64,000 bases of DNA. Origin: Planctomycetaceae bacterium. Lineage in GTDB: Bacteria > Planctomycetota > Planctomycetia > Pirellulales > Pirellulaceae. Below are positions 53,709 through 62,520 of the stretch, in pieces (the stretch's first letter is position 1; every line of letters begins with the position of its first letter). The stretch covers positions 62,001 to 126,000 of the forward strand of contig JACKHN010000015.1 in the NCBI GenBank assembly GCA_020638975.1. Reading direction: 5' to 3'. A program made the translations under genes and the position numbers. The notes under the pieces are model-generated. The model ran no database searches. It saw only the letters and a program-made list of their open reading frames with translations, and was not told where the DNA came from.

Positions 53709-55238
53709 CTACGAGGTCAGCGCCATCGAGCGAACATCACCACTTGCCGTCGCAGCGAAGCTGCAATTGCCGCCCGACTCCCTGGCTGCATCGAGTGATA
53801 TTTTCGCGCGTTCAAGTAAGGTTGTGTCCGTGTCATTGTCTGCAACTTCAGCAGACCCAAGGCTCACGGTGAACGTCACCTTCTCGCCGCCCAATGGCAA
53901 CGAGCAACGCGCAATGGCAGAACGCAACCGCTCCGCCACCGAACTCGTCTCGGTGACTTCAGCGCCGGGCAATAACAATCCGAATATGTGGTCATCGTAT
54001 CGAGCAATGTGATCCATCTCGCGCATCGCTGCCTTCAGAAATTGAGCAGCAGCTCGCAGGACGACCTCGCGAGCTTTTTCTCCATACGTTTCAAGGATCG
54101 CATCGTACTCGTCGACTTCGACCAACAATACGGACAGTGTTGCGCCACCTCGTTTCCACTCAGCAATTCGCCGATCGATGTCATTCCTAAAACTTGCTTT
54201 ATCGGACAGGCCATTGATTCGGTCGCGAGGATCCTGTGTCAGTTCGTCGGCGTCGAACTCGAACGCGTCGACATCGTCCGCACTGGGTGGCGTGTAGCCC
54301 TTCATGGGATGGCTGTCGTCGCCATCGTGCCAATAGCCGCAGTTGCGTCCGTTCTCTTTGCAGACATAAAGGGCGTCGTCAGCTCGCTTGACCACTTCCG
54401 ACGCCGACTCGTCGCCGCTCAGTTGAGCCAATCCGCCGCTGGCCGTCACTTTCAGGTCCAGGTCTTCGAATTCGAACACTTGTTCCGCAATGGCTGCGCG
54501 AGCCGCTTCCGAGATTGGGATGGCCGCGTTGATATCGGACCCAGGAAGAATGATCGCAAACTCTTCGCCACCGTATCGGCAAACGATGTCTCTTCCCGCT
54601 GCCTTCTTCAAGGTGCGAGCCACACCCTTAAGCACCTCGTCACCCGCCTGATGCCCGTAGGTGTCGTTGAACTTTTTGAAGTGGTCGACGTCCAGCATCA
54701 TCACGCAGGACGGACGACCTGTCTTCGTCAAGGCGTCTTTGCACTTTTGCATCTCGTCGTCGAAGTGGCGTCGATTCCAAAGCTTGGTGAGGGCATCGGT
54801 TCGAGCGTCTTTGACGTGTGTCTCGATCTCTTGGGCTTGTTCGTTGAGACGGCTCTCGGCTTGAGCGAGTTGCGACTGCATGGCTTCGTTGGCTTTGAGA
54901 AGTTTCTCGACAACGGCGACGACATTGCTGCCATCGGCGGTCGCTGCGGTCAACTCGTCGTTGATCTCACGGACCTTGCTGTTGTGTTCGCCGACATCCG
55001 CTGCAACCGTTGCAGTCAATTGCTGCAAGTGAGCCATCATCAGATCGACCGTATCAATTTTCGGTTGTTCCTCGGCTACCGGAGTTGGTTCCGGGGGCAG
55101 CGTCTTTTTGGGCGATTCCGGAGTTGGTTCTGGGGCGGGCGCGCTGCTCGAACCGGCCCCGCGAATCCACCAGCCGGCGATGGCACCCAAACAAGCTGCC
55201 GCCCCGAGAAATGTGATCTTAAATAGAATCGCGCCCAT
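53709..55238 (-). CDS. membrane-anchored protein with two GGDEF domains
   Basis: 509 residues. One N-terminal membrane helix, a Pro/Glu-rich linker (about 32-60), a coiled-coil-like stretch (about 62-145), then GGDEF domain 1 with DALTKLWNRRHFD, MLDVDHFKKFND and RYGGEEF (signature at 223-227). The RxxD inhibitory site is not conserved (AGRD). A second GGDEF-like domain from about 335 has NGLSDKASFRNDID and RYDDHIFGLLLPG, where the catalytic signature is lost. Domain 1 should make cyclic di-GMP; domain 2 may be regulatory or a pseudo-domain. Divergent from the FG-GAP gene. Confidence 0.9.
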   Translation of the reverse strand: MGAILFKITFLGAAACLGAIAGWWIRGAGSSSAPAPEPTPESPKKTLPPEPTPVAEEQPKIDTVDLMMAHLQQLTATVAADVGEHNSKVREINDELTAATADGSNVVAVVEKLLKANEAMQSQLAQAESRLNEQAQEIETHVKDARTDALTKLWNRRHFDDEMQKCKDALTKTGRPSCVMMLDVDHFKKFNDTYGHQAGDEVLKGVARTLKKAAGRDIVCRYGGEEFAIILPGSDINAAIPISEAARAAIAEQVFEFEDLDLKVTASGGLAQLSGDESASEVVKRADDALYVCKENGRNCGYWHDGDDSHPMKGYTPPSADDVDAFEFDADELTQDPRDRINGLSDKASFRNDIDRRIAEWKRGGATLSVLLVEVDEYDAILETYGEKAREVVLRAAAQFLKAAMREMDHIARYDDHIFGLLLPGAEVTETSSVAERLRSAIARCSLPLGGEKVTFTVSLGSAEVADNDTDTTLLERAKISLDAARESGGNCSFAATASGDVRSMALTS

Positions 55239-55519
55239 CGTTTACGTCTCCGCAGTGTGATGCACATCGCTGATCGGATGTGTTAGCCTTTGAAATCCTC
55301 TGCTCATGTCGAAGCAGAGGCCCGACGAAACCCCTTACCTGTAGATAGGTCACAGTAAGCCCGAGTCAAACGTCACACAGATCTATTCCATTGGGTTTCG
55401 CTTCTCGGGCAGTGGGCCGGTGGCTAGATTCGTGGGCGGGATTATGCTTAGTTCTGGTTTTAGGGATTAGTTCGAAGTTGTTGCCGCAAAACCGCTTGGT
55501 CTCGTTTCGGAGAAAGAGA
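55239..55519. other. divergent intergenic region
   Basis: One short hairpin, CCTCTGC (55297-55303) with GCAGAGG (55314-55320). No confident promoter or gene. Confidence 0.4.
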
Positions 55520-56704
55520 ATGCAGAGCCCCTTTTCGACCAGCCACGTACTCGCCCTTGTGACATCAATCGGTGTGGGCTGCTTCTTGTTAAGCGAGACA
55601 CATTCTCAAGCCGACGAACCCGGCTGGCAGAAACACGTGGTGTACACGGGAGCCCATTGCAACACGGCAGTTGCCGCAGACTTCACCGGCGATAAGTTGG
55701 TGGACGTCATCTGCAACGCTGGCGGAGCGACGCGATTGCTGGTCGCACCGGATTGGACGGAAGTCATTCTTGACGGAGATAGCAAGCGTGGGCTAATTCA
55801 CAGCGAGACAATGGACGTCGATCGAGACGGTGATCCCGATTTTATAGCCACTCGCTACAAGCCCGGTCTGATCTTTTGGCTCGAACGACCGGAAGACCCT
55901 TTGCAAGATCGTTGGACCTATCATCTCGTCGATGACCAAGTTGATGGGATCCACGGATTGCTCGTTGGCGAAGTGGACGGGGATGGGCAACCCGACTTGC
56001 TCGCTAACAGCGCTCAACCAGCAGGTCCATTCGCGAATTCGCTCGTGTGGTACAAGCCGCCCACGAACGCCAGAGAAGCCAAACAGTGGCCGCGATACGT
56101 GTTCGCGCAAGGTGATGCACCGGGGCTGAGTCATTATCTCGGCGTTGGCGACGTCAACGGTGATGGCCGACCAGATGCGGCCAGTGCTGCGAAGGGTGGC
56201 GAGCAAGATCCCAGTGGGCAAGGCGAGTGGTTTGCCTGGTGGGAAGCTCCCGAAGATCCAACCGGTGTGTGGCGCAAGCATCTGCTCGCCGACAAGCAAC
56301 CCGGTGCAACGAACATTCATCCGGCCGATGTCAACGGCGACGGCAAGACGGACTTCGTTGCCTCGCGAGGGCACGGTCACGGACTCGTCTGGTTTGAGGC
56401 TCCGACTTGGAAGATGCACGACATTCAAACGACGTTCGAGGGACCGCACTGCTTGGCGGTAACCGATCTCGATGGTGATGGCGACATCGATGCCGCGACC
56501 TGTGCGAAAGATGATCAAGTCGCGGCCTGGTTCGAGAACGATGGCCAGGGCAACTTTACGACGCATGTGATCGGCACCGAGCAAGCTGCCTACGACATTC
56601 GAGCGATCGACATGGACGGCGATAGCGACATTGACCTCTTGATCGCCGGTCAAATGAGCCAGAACGTTGTGTGGTACGAGAACCCCGTGAAGAAAGGCCG
56701 CTGA
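55520..56704 (+). CDS. secreted FG-GAP/VCBS repeat protein
   Basis: 394 residues from ATG 55520 (MQSPFSTSHVLALV), supported by GGAG about 7 bases upstream; the open frame extends to 55391. A signal peptide ends near SETHSQADEP. Repeated calcium-binding-like loops occur (DVDRDGDPDF, EVDGDGQPDLLANS, DVNGDGRPDAASA, DVNGDGKTDFVAS, DLDGDGDIDAATC, DMDGDSDIDLLIAG), forming a seven-bladed propeller. Such proteins are common exported binding proteins in planctomycetes. Followed 7 bases later by a thioesterase gene. Confidence 0.9.
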   Translation: MQSPFSTSHVLALVTSIGVGCFLLSETHSQADEPGWQKHVVYTGAHCNTAVAADFTGDKLVDVICNAGGATRLLVAPDWTEVILDGDSKRGLIHSETMDVDRDGDPDFIATRYKPGLIFWLERPEDPLQDRWTYHLVDDQVDGIHGLLVGEVDGDGQPDLLANSAQPAGPFANSLVWYKPPTNAREAKQWPRYVFAQGDAPGLSHYLGVGDVNGDGRPDAASAAKGGEQDPSGQGEWFAWWEAPEDPTGVWRKHLLADKQPGATNIHPADVNGDGKTDFVASRGHGHGLVWFEAPTWKMHDIQTTFEGPHCLAVTDLDGDGDIDAATCAKDDQVAAWFENDGQGNFTTHVIGTEQAAYDIRAIDMDGDSDIDLLIAGQMSQNVVWYENPVKKGR

Positions 56705-56711
56705 GTGAGTC

Positions 56712-57161
56712 ATGGATGACCGACAAGAGCCTCACGAATCCGCCGTATTCGTTTTCGAGCACGATGTCCGCGATGACGAGATCGATGTACTAGGTCACGT
56801 CAACAATCTTGCTTACCTGAAGTGGATGCAATCGGCTGCCGTCGCCCACTCGTCGGCTTGCGGCTGGACAACGGAGCGTTATCTCGAATCTGGCGGCGGT
56901 TGGGTGGTGCGTTCTCATAAGATCGAGTATCTGAACTCGGCTCTCGCCAACGATACTGTCGTGGTTAGAACGTGGATCGCCGGATTTAAGAAAGTAACGT
57001 CGTTGCGACGGTATCAGATCGTTCGCAAGTTGGACCAGGCGGTGCTTGCCGAAGCGGAAACCAACTGGGCGTTTATCGGCTTCGAGCATCGTGTGCCGCG
57101 CCGGATACCACAAGAAGTAATCGAAGATTTCCGGCGTTATCAAGCGAGCGTTGACTCGTAG
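56712..57161 (+). CDS. hotdog-fold acyl-CoA thioesterase
   Basis: 149 residues. DVLGHVNNLAYLKWMQSAA contains the active-site aspartate/histidine region of 4-hydroxybenzoyl-CoA thioesterase-like enzymes (YbgC/FadM type), followed by VVRSHKIEYLNSALANDTV and AEAETNWAFIG strands. It hydrolyses acyl-CoA thioesters; substrate unknown. It is 7 bases downstream of the FG-GAP gene and its stop codon overlaps the inverted repeat at 57158. Confidence 0.85.
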   Translation: MDDRQEPHESAVFVFEHDVRDDEIDVLGHVNNLAYLKWMQSAAVAHSSACGWTTERYLESGGGWVVRSHKIEYLNSALANDTVVVRTWIAGFKKVTSLRRYQIVRKLDQAVLAEAETNWAFIGFEHRVPRRIPQEVIEDFRRYQASVDS

Positions 57162-57217
57162 GACGGACGCCTCGTCCGTCCCGCAACACGAAACGACGGA
57201 CGAGGCGTCCGTCCTAC
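57158..57217. repeat. 23-bp perfect inverted repeat, likely bidirectional terminator
   Basis: Arms 57158-57180 and 57195-57217 are perfectly complementary and each is itself hairpin-forming (GGACGGACG and CGTCCGTCC). It fills the gap between the converging thioesterase and moaA genes, 3 bases from the moaA stop. Confidence 0.8.
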
Positions 57218-57220
57218 AAA

Positions 57221-58222
57221 TCAACCACCGATTTGATACATCGCGCGTTCAGGGCGGATGAAGTCGGGCGAGTCGATCCCGTGTCCGGGCTTCTTCGCGA
57301 GAATACAGTCTTGCAGTAACTCGACGAGTTGTTCGTCGCTGCCACCGCTGCGCATGACCTCCCGCGCATCCCATTCGGCGATCGAGAACAAACAGTTCCG
57401 AATCTTGCCTTCGGCCGTTATGCGGAGCCGATTGCAACTGCCGCAAAAGGGTTGTGTCACTGGGTTGATGAAGCCAATGACTCCCCGTCCATCCTCGAAG
57501 CGGTAGTCGGTCGCTGGCTGACTGAGGTCGGTTCGTTCGCTCAGGCGCAGCGGACCAAATTCATTCTCCAAGGTGTCGCGAATCTCGCTGCCTGACAGAA
57601 CTTGATCGTCGCACCAGTTGTTCTCGGCATCCAGTGGCATGAACTCGATGAAGCGAAGCTCCAAGTTGTGCTGCCTCGCGAACTCACCGAGCGGGACGAT
57701 CTCGTCTTCCGTGATTCCACGGATCGCAACAGCGTTGAGACGAATCCTCTCGAATCCGATTCGTTGAGCGGCAAAGATGCCTTCGAGCACTCGATCGAGT
57801 CCCTGGCGGCGCGAAATGCGTTCGAACGTCTCTTCGCGGAGTCCATCGAGACTGATGTTCAATCGCTTCAATCCAGCTTGCTTCAACGCCACGACATGAT
57901 CGGCCAGCAGCACACCGTTCGTTGTCATCGCGATATCGCGGATGCCCGGTATTGCGGCCAGTTCCGAAACCAAGTCGCACAAGTCTGCACGCACTAGGGG
58001 TTCGCCGCCCGTGAGCCGTACCTTATCGACGCCCAGCGACGCGGCAACTCGCGTAAAGCGAACGATTTCTTCAAACGTCAGAATCTCGGCTCGCGGCTTA
58101 AACTGAACGTTCTCGTTCGGCATGCAATAGAAGCAGCGAATATTGCAACGATCGGTAACGCTGATCCGCAAGTTATTGTGGACGCGTCCCAGGGTATCGA
58201 CGAGTCTTCTCGAATCGGTCAT
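57221..58222 (-). CDS. moaA: GTP 3',8-cyclase
   Basis: 333 residues from ATG 58222, which overlaps the moaE stop as ATGA; a longer open frame to 58279 lies inside moaE. Radical SAM cluster CNIRCFYCMP near the N-terminus, RLTGGEPLVR, and a second Fe-S motif QPFCGSCNRLRIT with a later Cys in RNCLF. The C-terminal Gly-Gly is present (YQIGG). It converts GTP to the first molybdopterin intermediate. Last gene of the leftward moaD-moaE-moaA unit. Confidence 0.96.
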   Translation of the reverse strand: MTDSRRLVDTLGRVHNNLRISVTDRCNIRCFYCMPNENVQFKPRAEILTFEEIVRFTRVAASLGVDKVRLTGGEPLVRADLCDLVSELAAIPGIRDIAMTTNGVLLADHVVALKQAGLKRLNISLDGLREETFERISRRQGLDRVLEGIFAAQRIGFERIRLNAVAIRGITEDEIVPLGEFARQHNLELRFIEFMPLDAENNWCDDQVLSGSEIRDTLENEFGPLRLSERTDLSQPATDYRFEDGRGVIGFINPVTQPFCGSCNRLRITAEGKIRNCLFSIAEWDAREVMRSGGSDEQLVELLQDCILAKKPGHGIDSPDFIRPERAMYQIGG

Positions 58223-58671
58223 TCGGCTTTCTCGTTCGGTGGCTTCGTAGGTGACGGCTCGATGCCGGGGTGAACCCACTCGGTGGCACCATCGGCCCAG
58301 TTCTCTTGCTTCCAGATTGGCACAACCTCCTTGAGCGTGTCAATGAGCCATTTGCCGGCTTCGAAGGCATCTTCACGGTGTGCCGAGCTCACGGCAATCG
58401 CCACGCTGGCCTCACCGAGCCCTAAATGGCCCACCCGATGTACGATTGCAGTCGCCACGAGTGGCCAACGTTCGTGCGCGGTCGCATCCAATTCGGCCAG
58501 TTTCTTTTCGGCCATCTCGGCATAACACTCGTAGTTCAGCGACAGTGTTTGCCGTCCGCGCGTGAACTCCCGAGTTGTGCCCAAGAACAACACCACGGCC
58601 CCCGCCTGCGTCGAACTGACGCGGCTGAGGACTTCTTGGGAATCGATTGGTCGTTCTGTAAGTTCGATCAT
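58219..58671 (-). CDS. moaE: molybdopterin synthase catalytic subunit
   Basis: 150 residues. GTTREFTRGRQTLSLNYECY, HRVGHLGLGEASVAIAVSS and HREDAFEAGKW match MoaE, with the catalytic lysine region VPIWKQE. It uses MoaD thiocarboxylate to add two sulfurs to precursor Z. Separated from moaD by 7 bases and overlapping moaA by 4. Confidence 0.95.
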   Translation of the reverse strand: MIELTERPIDSQEVLSRVSSTQAGAVVLFLGTTREFTRGRQTLSLNYECYAEMAEKKLAELDATAHERWPLVATAIVHRVGHLGLGEASVAIAVSSAHREDAFEAGKWLIDTLKEVVPIWKQENWADGATEWVHPGIEPSPTKPPNEKAE

Positions 58672-58678
58672 AATTGAG

Positions 58679-58924
58679 TTAGCCGCCTGACACTGGTGGA
58701 ATCAGGGCGATTTCGGAGTCTGCTGGAACACTCGCCTTGTTATTGACGTATTCGGCATTGATGGCAATCATCGCACGGGCTGTGATGTCTCGCAGTTCCG
58801 CATGTTGTTCACTGATTGCTTCTCGCAATTCCTCGACCGTCGCGTCAGCGGGGAGTTCGACCGATATCGATTCCGTCCCAGAGAGTTGTTTGGCGACGGC
58901 GAACAGTTTGACTTCGACATTCAT
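58679..58924 (-). CDS. moaD: molybdopterin synthase sulfur carrier subunit
   Basis: 81 residues, ubiquitin-like. MNVEVKLFAVAKQLSGTESI and the C-terminal VSGG, whose glycine carries the thiocarboxylate. Its start overlaps the stop of the FAD/Fe-S gene by 4 bases (ATGA), indicating translational coupling. Confidence 0.93.
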   Translation of the reverse strand: MNVEVKLFAVAKQLSGTESISVELPADATVEELREAISEQHAELRDITARAMIAINAEYVNNKASVPADSEIALIPPVSGG

Positions 58925-61893
58925 GTAACGATCAACTCCTCGCCACGAGTTGTTAGTAATCGACTTAGTTCCGGCATCAGGCCGTACGAGATCGCGAGTA
59001 ACTTCAGCGGATGGATTGTTGGCTTGGTGGTGCCTTGTTCCATCTGCATCTTACAAGCGCTGCATTCGGTCGTACCGACTTGGATCACCGGATCACGCAG
59101 TGCCGAGATAACGCCCCATCCCGCGCGCAAGCTACTGCGGTAGTTCTTACGTTTCAAGCCGAATGTGCCCGCCATCCCGGAACATCCCTTCTCGATCCGC
59201 TTGATCGAGATACCTGGGATCAGCCGCAATAAATTCTCGCCGGGGGAGCCGACTTCCAGGGCTCGCATGTGGCAGGGCAAGTGGTAACCAGCAGTGGCAT
59301 TGATCGGACTGAGGTCGAGTTCCAGGTTGCCGCCTTGATGCATCTTCCAAAGGTAGTCGCACGCATCGGAAGTGTTGTTGGCGACGAGCCGCACGTCATC
59401 GTCGTCCAACAGGCTCGGGTACTCGTGTTTCAGGCATAACGTGGCGGAGGGTTCGGTGGTAACGATTTGATAGCCTTGACGTACGGCTTCGGCAAGCAGC
59501 GGTATGTTCCGCATGGCGTATCTTCGCGCGGTATCGACGGCGCCGACGGAAACAGCGGACATGCCGGAGGGGACTTGTCGCGGATGCACAAAGACGGCGA
59601 CACCGTTATGTCGCATGACACTGACGAAGGCATTAGCCAACTCAACGTCAAACCAATTCGCGTAGACATCGACAAAGTACAAGACCTTGCGTCCCTCGAA
59701 GCGCCCCTGACGCGTGAGTCTTCTTCGCTGTGCCTCCCGCAAAAACGTTCTCATCGCGAATCGCGGGAGCTTGCGTCCTTGTGCGATGCCGACAGTCTTC
59801 TCCATCAGCCAACGCATTGCCGGACTGCCAAACGCCCAATTCGAAAGCGTGGCAAAACTGCTGCCGACCTGACACATCTTGTCCAGCCGCGTAAAGAGCG
59901 TCTCGGTGGGTGGCAGCCCATTCGTCGCCACGTACTGTGCCTTGGCTTCCAAAACCAATTTCGGAATGTCAACACTGGCCGGACACTCCAAGCGACACTG
60001 ATGACAATTCACGCATAGATCTGAGACGGCCTTTAGGTGATCCTTCGTCAATTCATTCGAATTGAGCCGACCGGTGAGCACGCCACGAATCAAGTTGGCT
60101 TTCGCTCGCGGCGACGCCTCTTCGCGCGGAGCGAAACGAAAAATCGGGCACATTCGCTCTTCCGGTGATTCCGTTCGGCAGCGTCCACAACCGTTGCACG
60201 TACGCGCGGCATGGGCAATGTCGTCGGGCGTCCAAATGATTTGCAGTTTAATCGGATGGAACTCGCGTCCGTTTTCTCCTCCCGAAAGTTCGGTTTCTGC
60301 CGCAAACGATTCGGCCGTTGCGGCAACGACCGGACGCAGGTTTTTACTAGGCGGTTGCGGCGCGTCGGCAACGACCTTACCGGGATTGAAAATGTTGTTT
60401 GGGTCGAAAATGCGTTTGACGGAACGGAAGACTTCGTACAGATCGCCGTGTTGCTTCTGAGCGAACCAAGTTCGACTCAGCCCGTCGCCATGCTCGCCGC
60501 TGATGGTGCCACCGACTTTCAGCGTTTCTTCGTATAGGTCCTGAGCCAAGCCTTGCATCTTGCGGATGTCGTCGGGATTGCTCAGGTCGAGGAATGGGCG
60601 AATGTGCAACTGACCGTGTACCGCGTGTGCGAACAAGGTTGCGGTGACTTGATGAGCCTTCTGGACGTTCTGAATCGTCACCAGGAATTCGGGAAGCACA
60701 TGCGGCGGGATGGCAATGTCTTCGACGAAGGGAATCGGTCGCGTTGAGCCTCGCAGTCGATGCAGTCGCGGAACTACTCGCCGAGCCAAATGCCAAAAGA
60801 GATCGCGTTCTTCTTTGTCCATCGTCATTCGCGAATCGAAAGCCAACTTTTTGCGACGCTGAACACGAGCGATGACTTGCTTCAAGCGCTCACGCAACTC
60901 ACTCGCATCGTCACCACACTGCTCCACCAACAGCATCGCTTCTGCGTCGCGTGGTATGATCAGATCGAAGCGAACATCGACCTCTCGCGAAATCGTCAGC
61001 AACCTTCGATCCATCAGGTCGCACGCACTCACGCCCATGGTGGAAAGCAACAGCGCAGCCTGTGCTGCATTCTCCAAACGATCGAAGAACAGCAGCACCA
61101 CTCCGCGGTGCTTAGGTCGTGGGTCGGTGCGTACCGTGGCCTCGGTGATCAGGCCTAAAGTACCCTCGGAACCAACGATCAAATCTGCCAGGCGAAACTG
61201 TTCACCCTGCAATACGTCATACACATGATAGCCGGAACGGTTCACAAACGACTTGGGGCGCCCTTTGAGAATCTCGGGTTGATGACGCTGCAGCAGATCG
61301 ACCAATCGCCGTACTATCTCGCCGCGGCGAGGATCAGCGTCTGGTTGATTGATTGGAACGTTCTCGGCTTCGATGACCGAACCGTCCGCGAGGACAACCT
61401 GCAATCGCTCGACGCGACCTCGCGCTGAACCGTACTGCGGCCAATGACTGCCACTCCCGTCTAACGCTAGAACGCTCCCCATGGTTGTCACGCTACGCGT
61501 CGCTGGATCGGGGCCGAACAGACGACCGCAGGGAAGCAGCGTCCTGTTGAGCTCGGCATGGACGATGCCCGGTTGAATACGAACGAGATCATCCTTGACT
61601 TCGAGCACGCGGCGCATGTAGTACGAAAAATCGAGCACCAATCCAGGCCCGAGTGATTCGCCAGCTACGCCCGAGCCAGCACCTCGAGCATGAATAGGCA
61701 CCCCGTTCTTCGCCGCATATTGAACGCAAGCAACCACGTCGGCCAGGCCGCGAGGTCGGACGACGCCAAGTGGGCGAATCTCGTAGACACTGGCGTCGCT
61801 GGCGTACATCTGGACAAAGACGTCGTCGCATCGGACGTCGCCATCAATCAAGCCGCGAAGGTCAGCCTGGATGCGTTCACGTTCCTTGTCCAT
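58921..61893 (-). CDS. FAD-linked oxidase fused to an iron-sulfur/CCG-domain subunit
   Basis: 990 residues. The N-terminal half is a GlcD/Dld-type FAD-binding oxidase (RPRGLADVVACVQYAAKNG, GAGSGVAGESLGPGLVLDF, GSEGTLGLIT). From about 590 come two ferredoxin-like clusters, CNGCGRCRTESPEERMCP and CVNCHQCRLECPASVDIPK, then CCG-like cysteine regions (LPCHMRALEVG, KGCSGMAGTFGLK). This GlcD-GlcF style fusion is known from D-lactate or glycolate dehydrogenases; the substrate here cannot be read. Its 3' end is coupled to moaD although it is not a molybdenum enzyme, so the linkage is unexplained. Confidence 0.9.
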   Translation of the reverse strand: MDKERERIQADLRGLIDGDVRCDDVFVQMYASDASVYEIRPLGVVRPRGLADVVACVQYAAKNGVPIHARGAGSGVAGESLGPGLVLDFSYYMRRVLEVKDDLVRIQPGIVHAELNRTLLPCGRLFGPDPATRSVTTMGSVLALDGSGSHWPQYGSARGRVERLQVVLADGSVIEAENVPINQPDADPRRGEIVRRLVDLLQRHQPEILKGRPKSFVNRSGYHVYDVLQGEQFRLADLIVGSEGTLGLITEATVRTDPRPKHRGVVLLFFDRLENAAQAALLLSTMGVSACDLMDRRLLTISREVDVRFDLIIPRDAEAMLLVEQCGDDASELRERLKQVIARVQRRKKLAFDSRMTMDKEERDLFWHLARRVVPRLHRLRGSTRPIPFVEDIAIPPHVLPEFLVTIQNVQKAHQVTATLFAHAVHGQLHIRPFLDLSNPDDIRKMQGLAQDLYEETLKVGGTISGEHGDGLSRTWFAQKQHGDLYEVFRSVKRIFDPNNIFNPGKVVADAPQPPSKNLRPVVAATAESFAAETELSGGENGREFHPIKLQIIWTPDDIAHAARTCNGCGRCRTESPEERMCPIFRFAPREEASPRAKANLIRGVLTGRLNSNELTKDHLKAVSDLCVNCHQCRLECPASVDIPKLVLEAKAQYVATNGLPPTETLFTRLDKMCQVGSSFATLSNWAFGSPAMRWLMEKTVGIAQGRKLPRFAMRTFLREAQRRRLTRQGRFEGRKVLYFVDVYANWFDVELANAFVSVMRHNGVAVFVHPRQVPSGMSAVSVGAVDTARRYAMRNIPLLAEAVRQGYQIVTTEPSATLCLKHEYPSLLDDDDVRLVANNTSDACDYLWKMHQGGNLELDLSPINATAGYHLPCHMRALEVGSPGENLLRLIPGISIKRIEKGCSGMAGTFGLKRKNYRSSLRAGWGVISALRDPVIQVGTTECSACKMQMEQGTTKPTIHPLKLLAISYGLMPELSRLLTTRGEELIVT

Positions 61894-61910
61894 GGGCGCT
61901 GCTGACTAAG

Positions 61911-62390
61911 TCATGCCCCCTTGGATTGGACGGTTTGGCTCTTGGCAAGTCGGATCGCTTGTTGGCGATACTTCTCGTGGGTTTCAAGACTGAAGGCCGC
62001 ATGGTCATCCAGATGCGGAAGGCCGCGATACTCGGCACTGCACCGGTAACATTGCAGCAAGTTGCCAACCGTAAAGTACAGATACAGATCCAAGAGTGCC
62101 GCCGCAAATAGGATTCCGTAGGCCGTGTACCACATGTAAAAGGCCCACGCGATCGCACTTGAGGTTGCCGCAACGACGACGACAAAGACTCCGATCCGTT
62201 GGGAGAAATTTTTGCGAATAAAAAGTTCTTTGCAGCCACAAACCAGACATTCGTCCAGCGGCTCGTCGGAGGAAACGCGCGCGGTTGTGGTTTGCTTCCA
62301 GTCACAAGCGGGACAGGCCACGACCGCGCCCCCCTCGACTGGGATTCGGCTCGTGTGATCGCATTCTGGACAAGCAAAGGTGATGTTCAT
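61911..62390 (-). CDS. membrane protein with zinc-ribbon motifs
   Basis: 159 residues from ATG 62390 (MNITFACPECDHTSRIP); longer frames run into the 62407 palindrome. Cysteine pairs FACPECDH, VACPACDWKQ, CLVCGCKEL and LQCYRCSAEY suggest two zinc ribbons on either side of two hydrophobic helices (FVVVVAATSSAIAWAFYMWY and GILFAAALLDLYLYF). No family I can name. Followed after 17 bases by the FAD/Fe-S gene. Confidence 0.7.
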   Translation of the reverse strand: MNITFACPECDHTSRIPVEGGAVVACPACDWKQTTTARVSSDEPLDECLVCGCKELFIRKNFSQRIGVFVVVVAATSSAIAWAFYMWYTAYGILFAAALLDLYLYFTVGNLLQCYRCSAEYRGLPHLDDHAAFSLETHEKYRQQAIRLAKSQTVQSKGA

Positions 62391-62406
62391 CGTTTTGAAA
62401 TCGGCG

Positions 62407-62474
62407 CCGACGGCGCTAGCCGCGGGCCCCACCAAGGGTATGCATCGTGTGTGGCCCGCGGCTAGCGCCGTCGG
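62407..62474. repeat. 22-bp perfect inverted repeat
   Basis: Arms 62407-62428 and 62453-62474 are exactly complementary, of the same family as 52068-52134 (GACGGCGCTAG). It lies between two co-oriented genes and might attenuate transcription. Confidence 0.8.
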
Positions 62475-62520
62475 ATCACGCGAAGGCCGCATCACGGTGG
62501 AGCGTGATGGCCACATTGCA

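Noticed and set aside
53988..55226. 412-residue open frame on the plus strand opposite the GGDEF gene
   Set aside because: It is the antisense of a clear GGDEF protein, with composition typical of a shadow frame (many Cys, His, Arg) and no recognisable domain.
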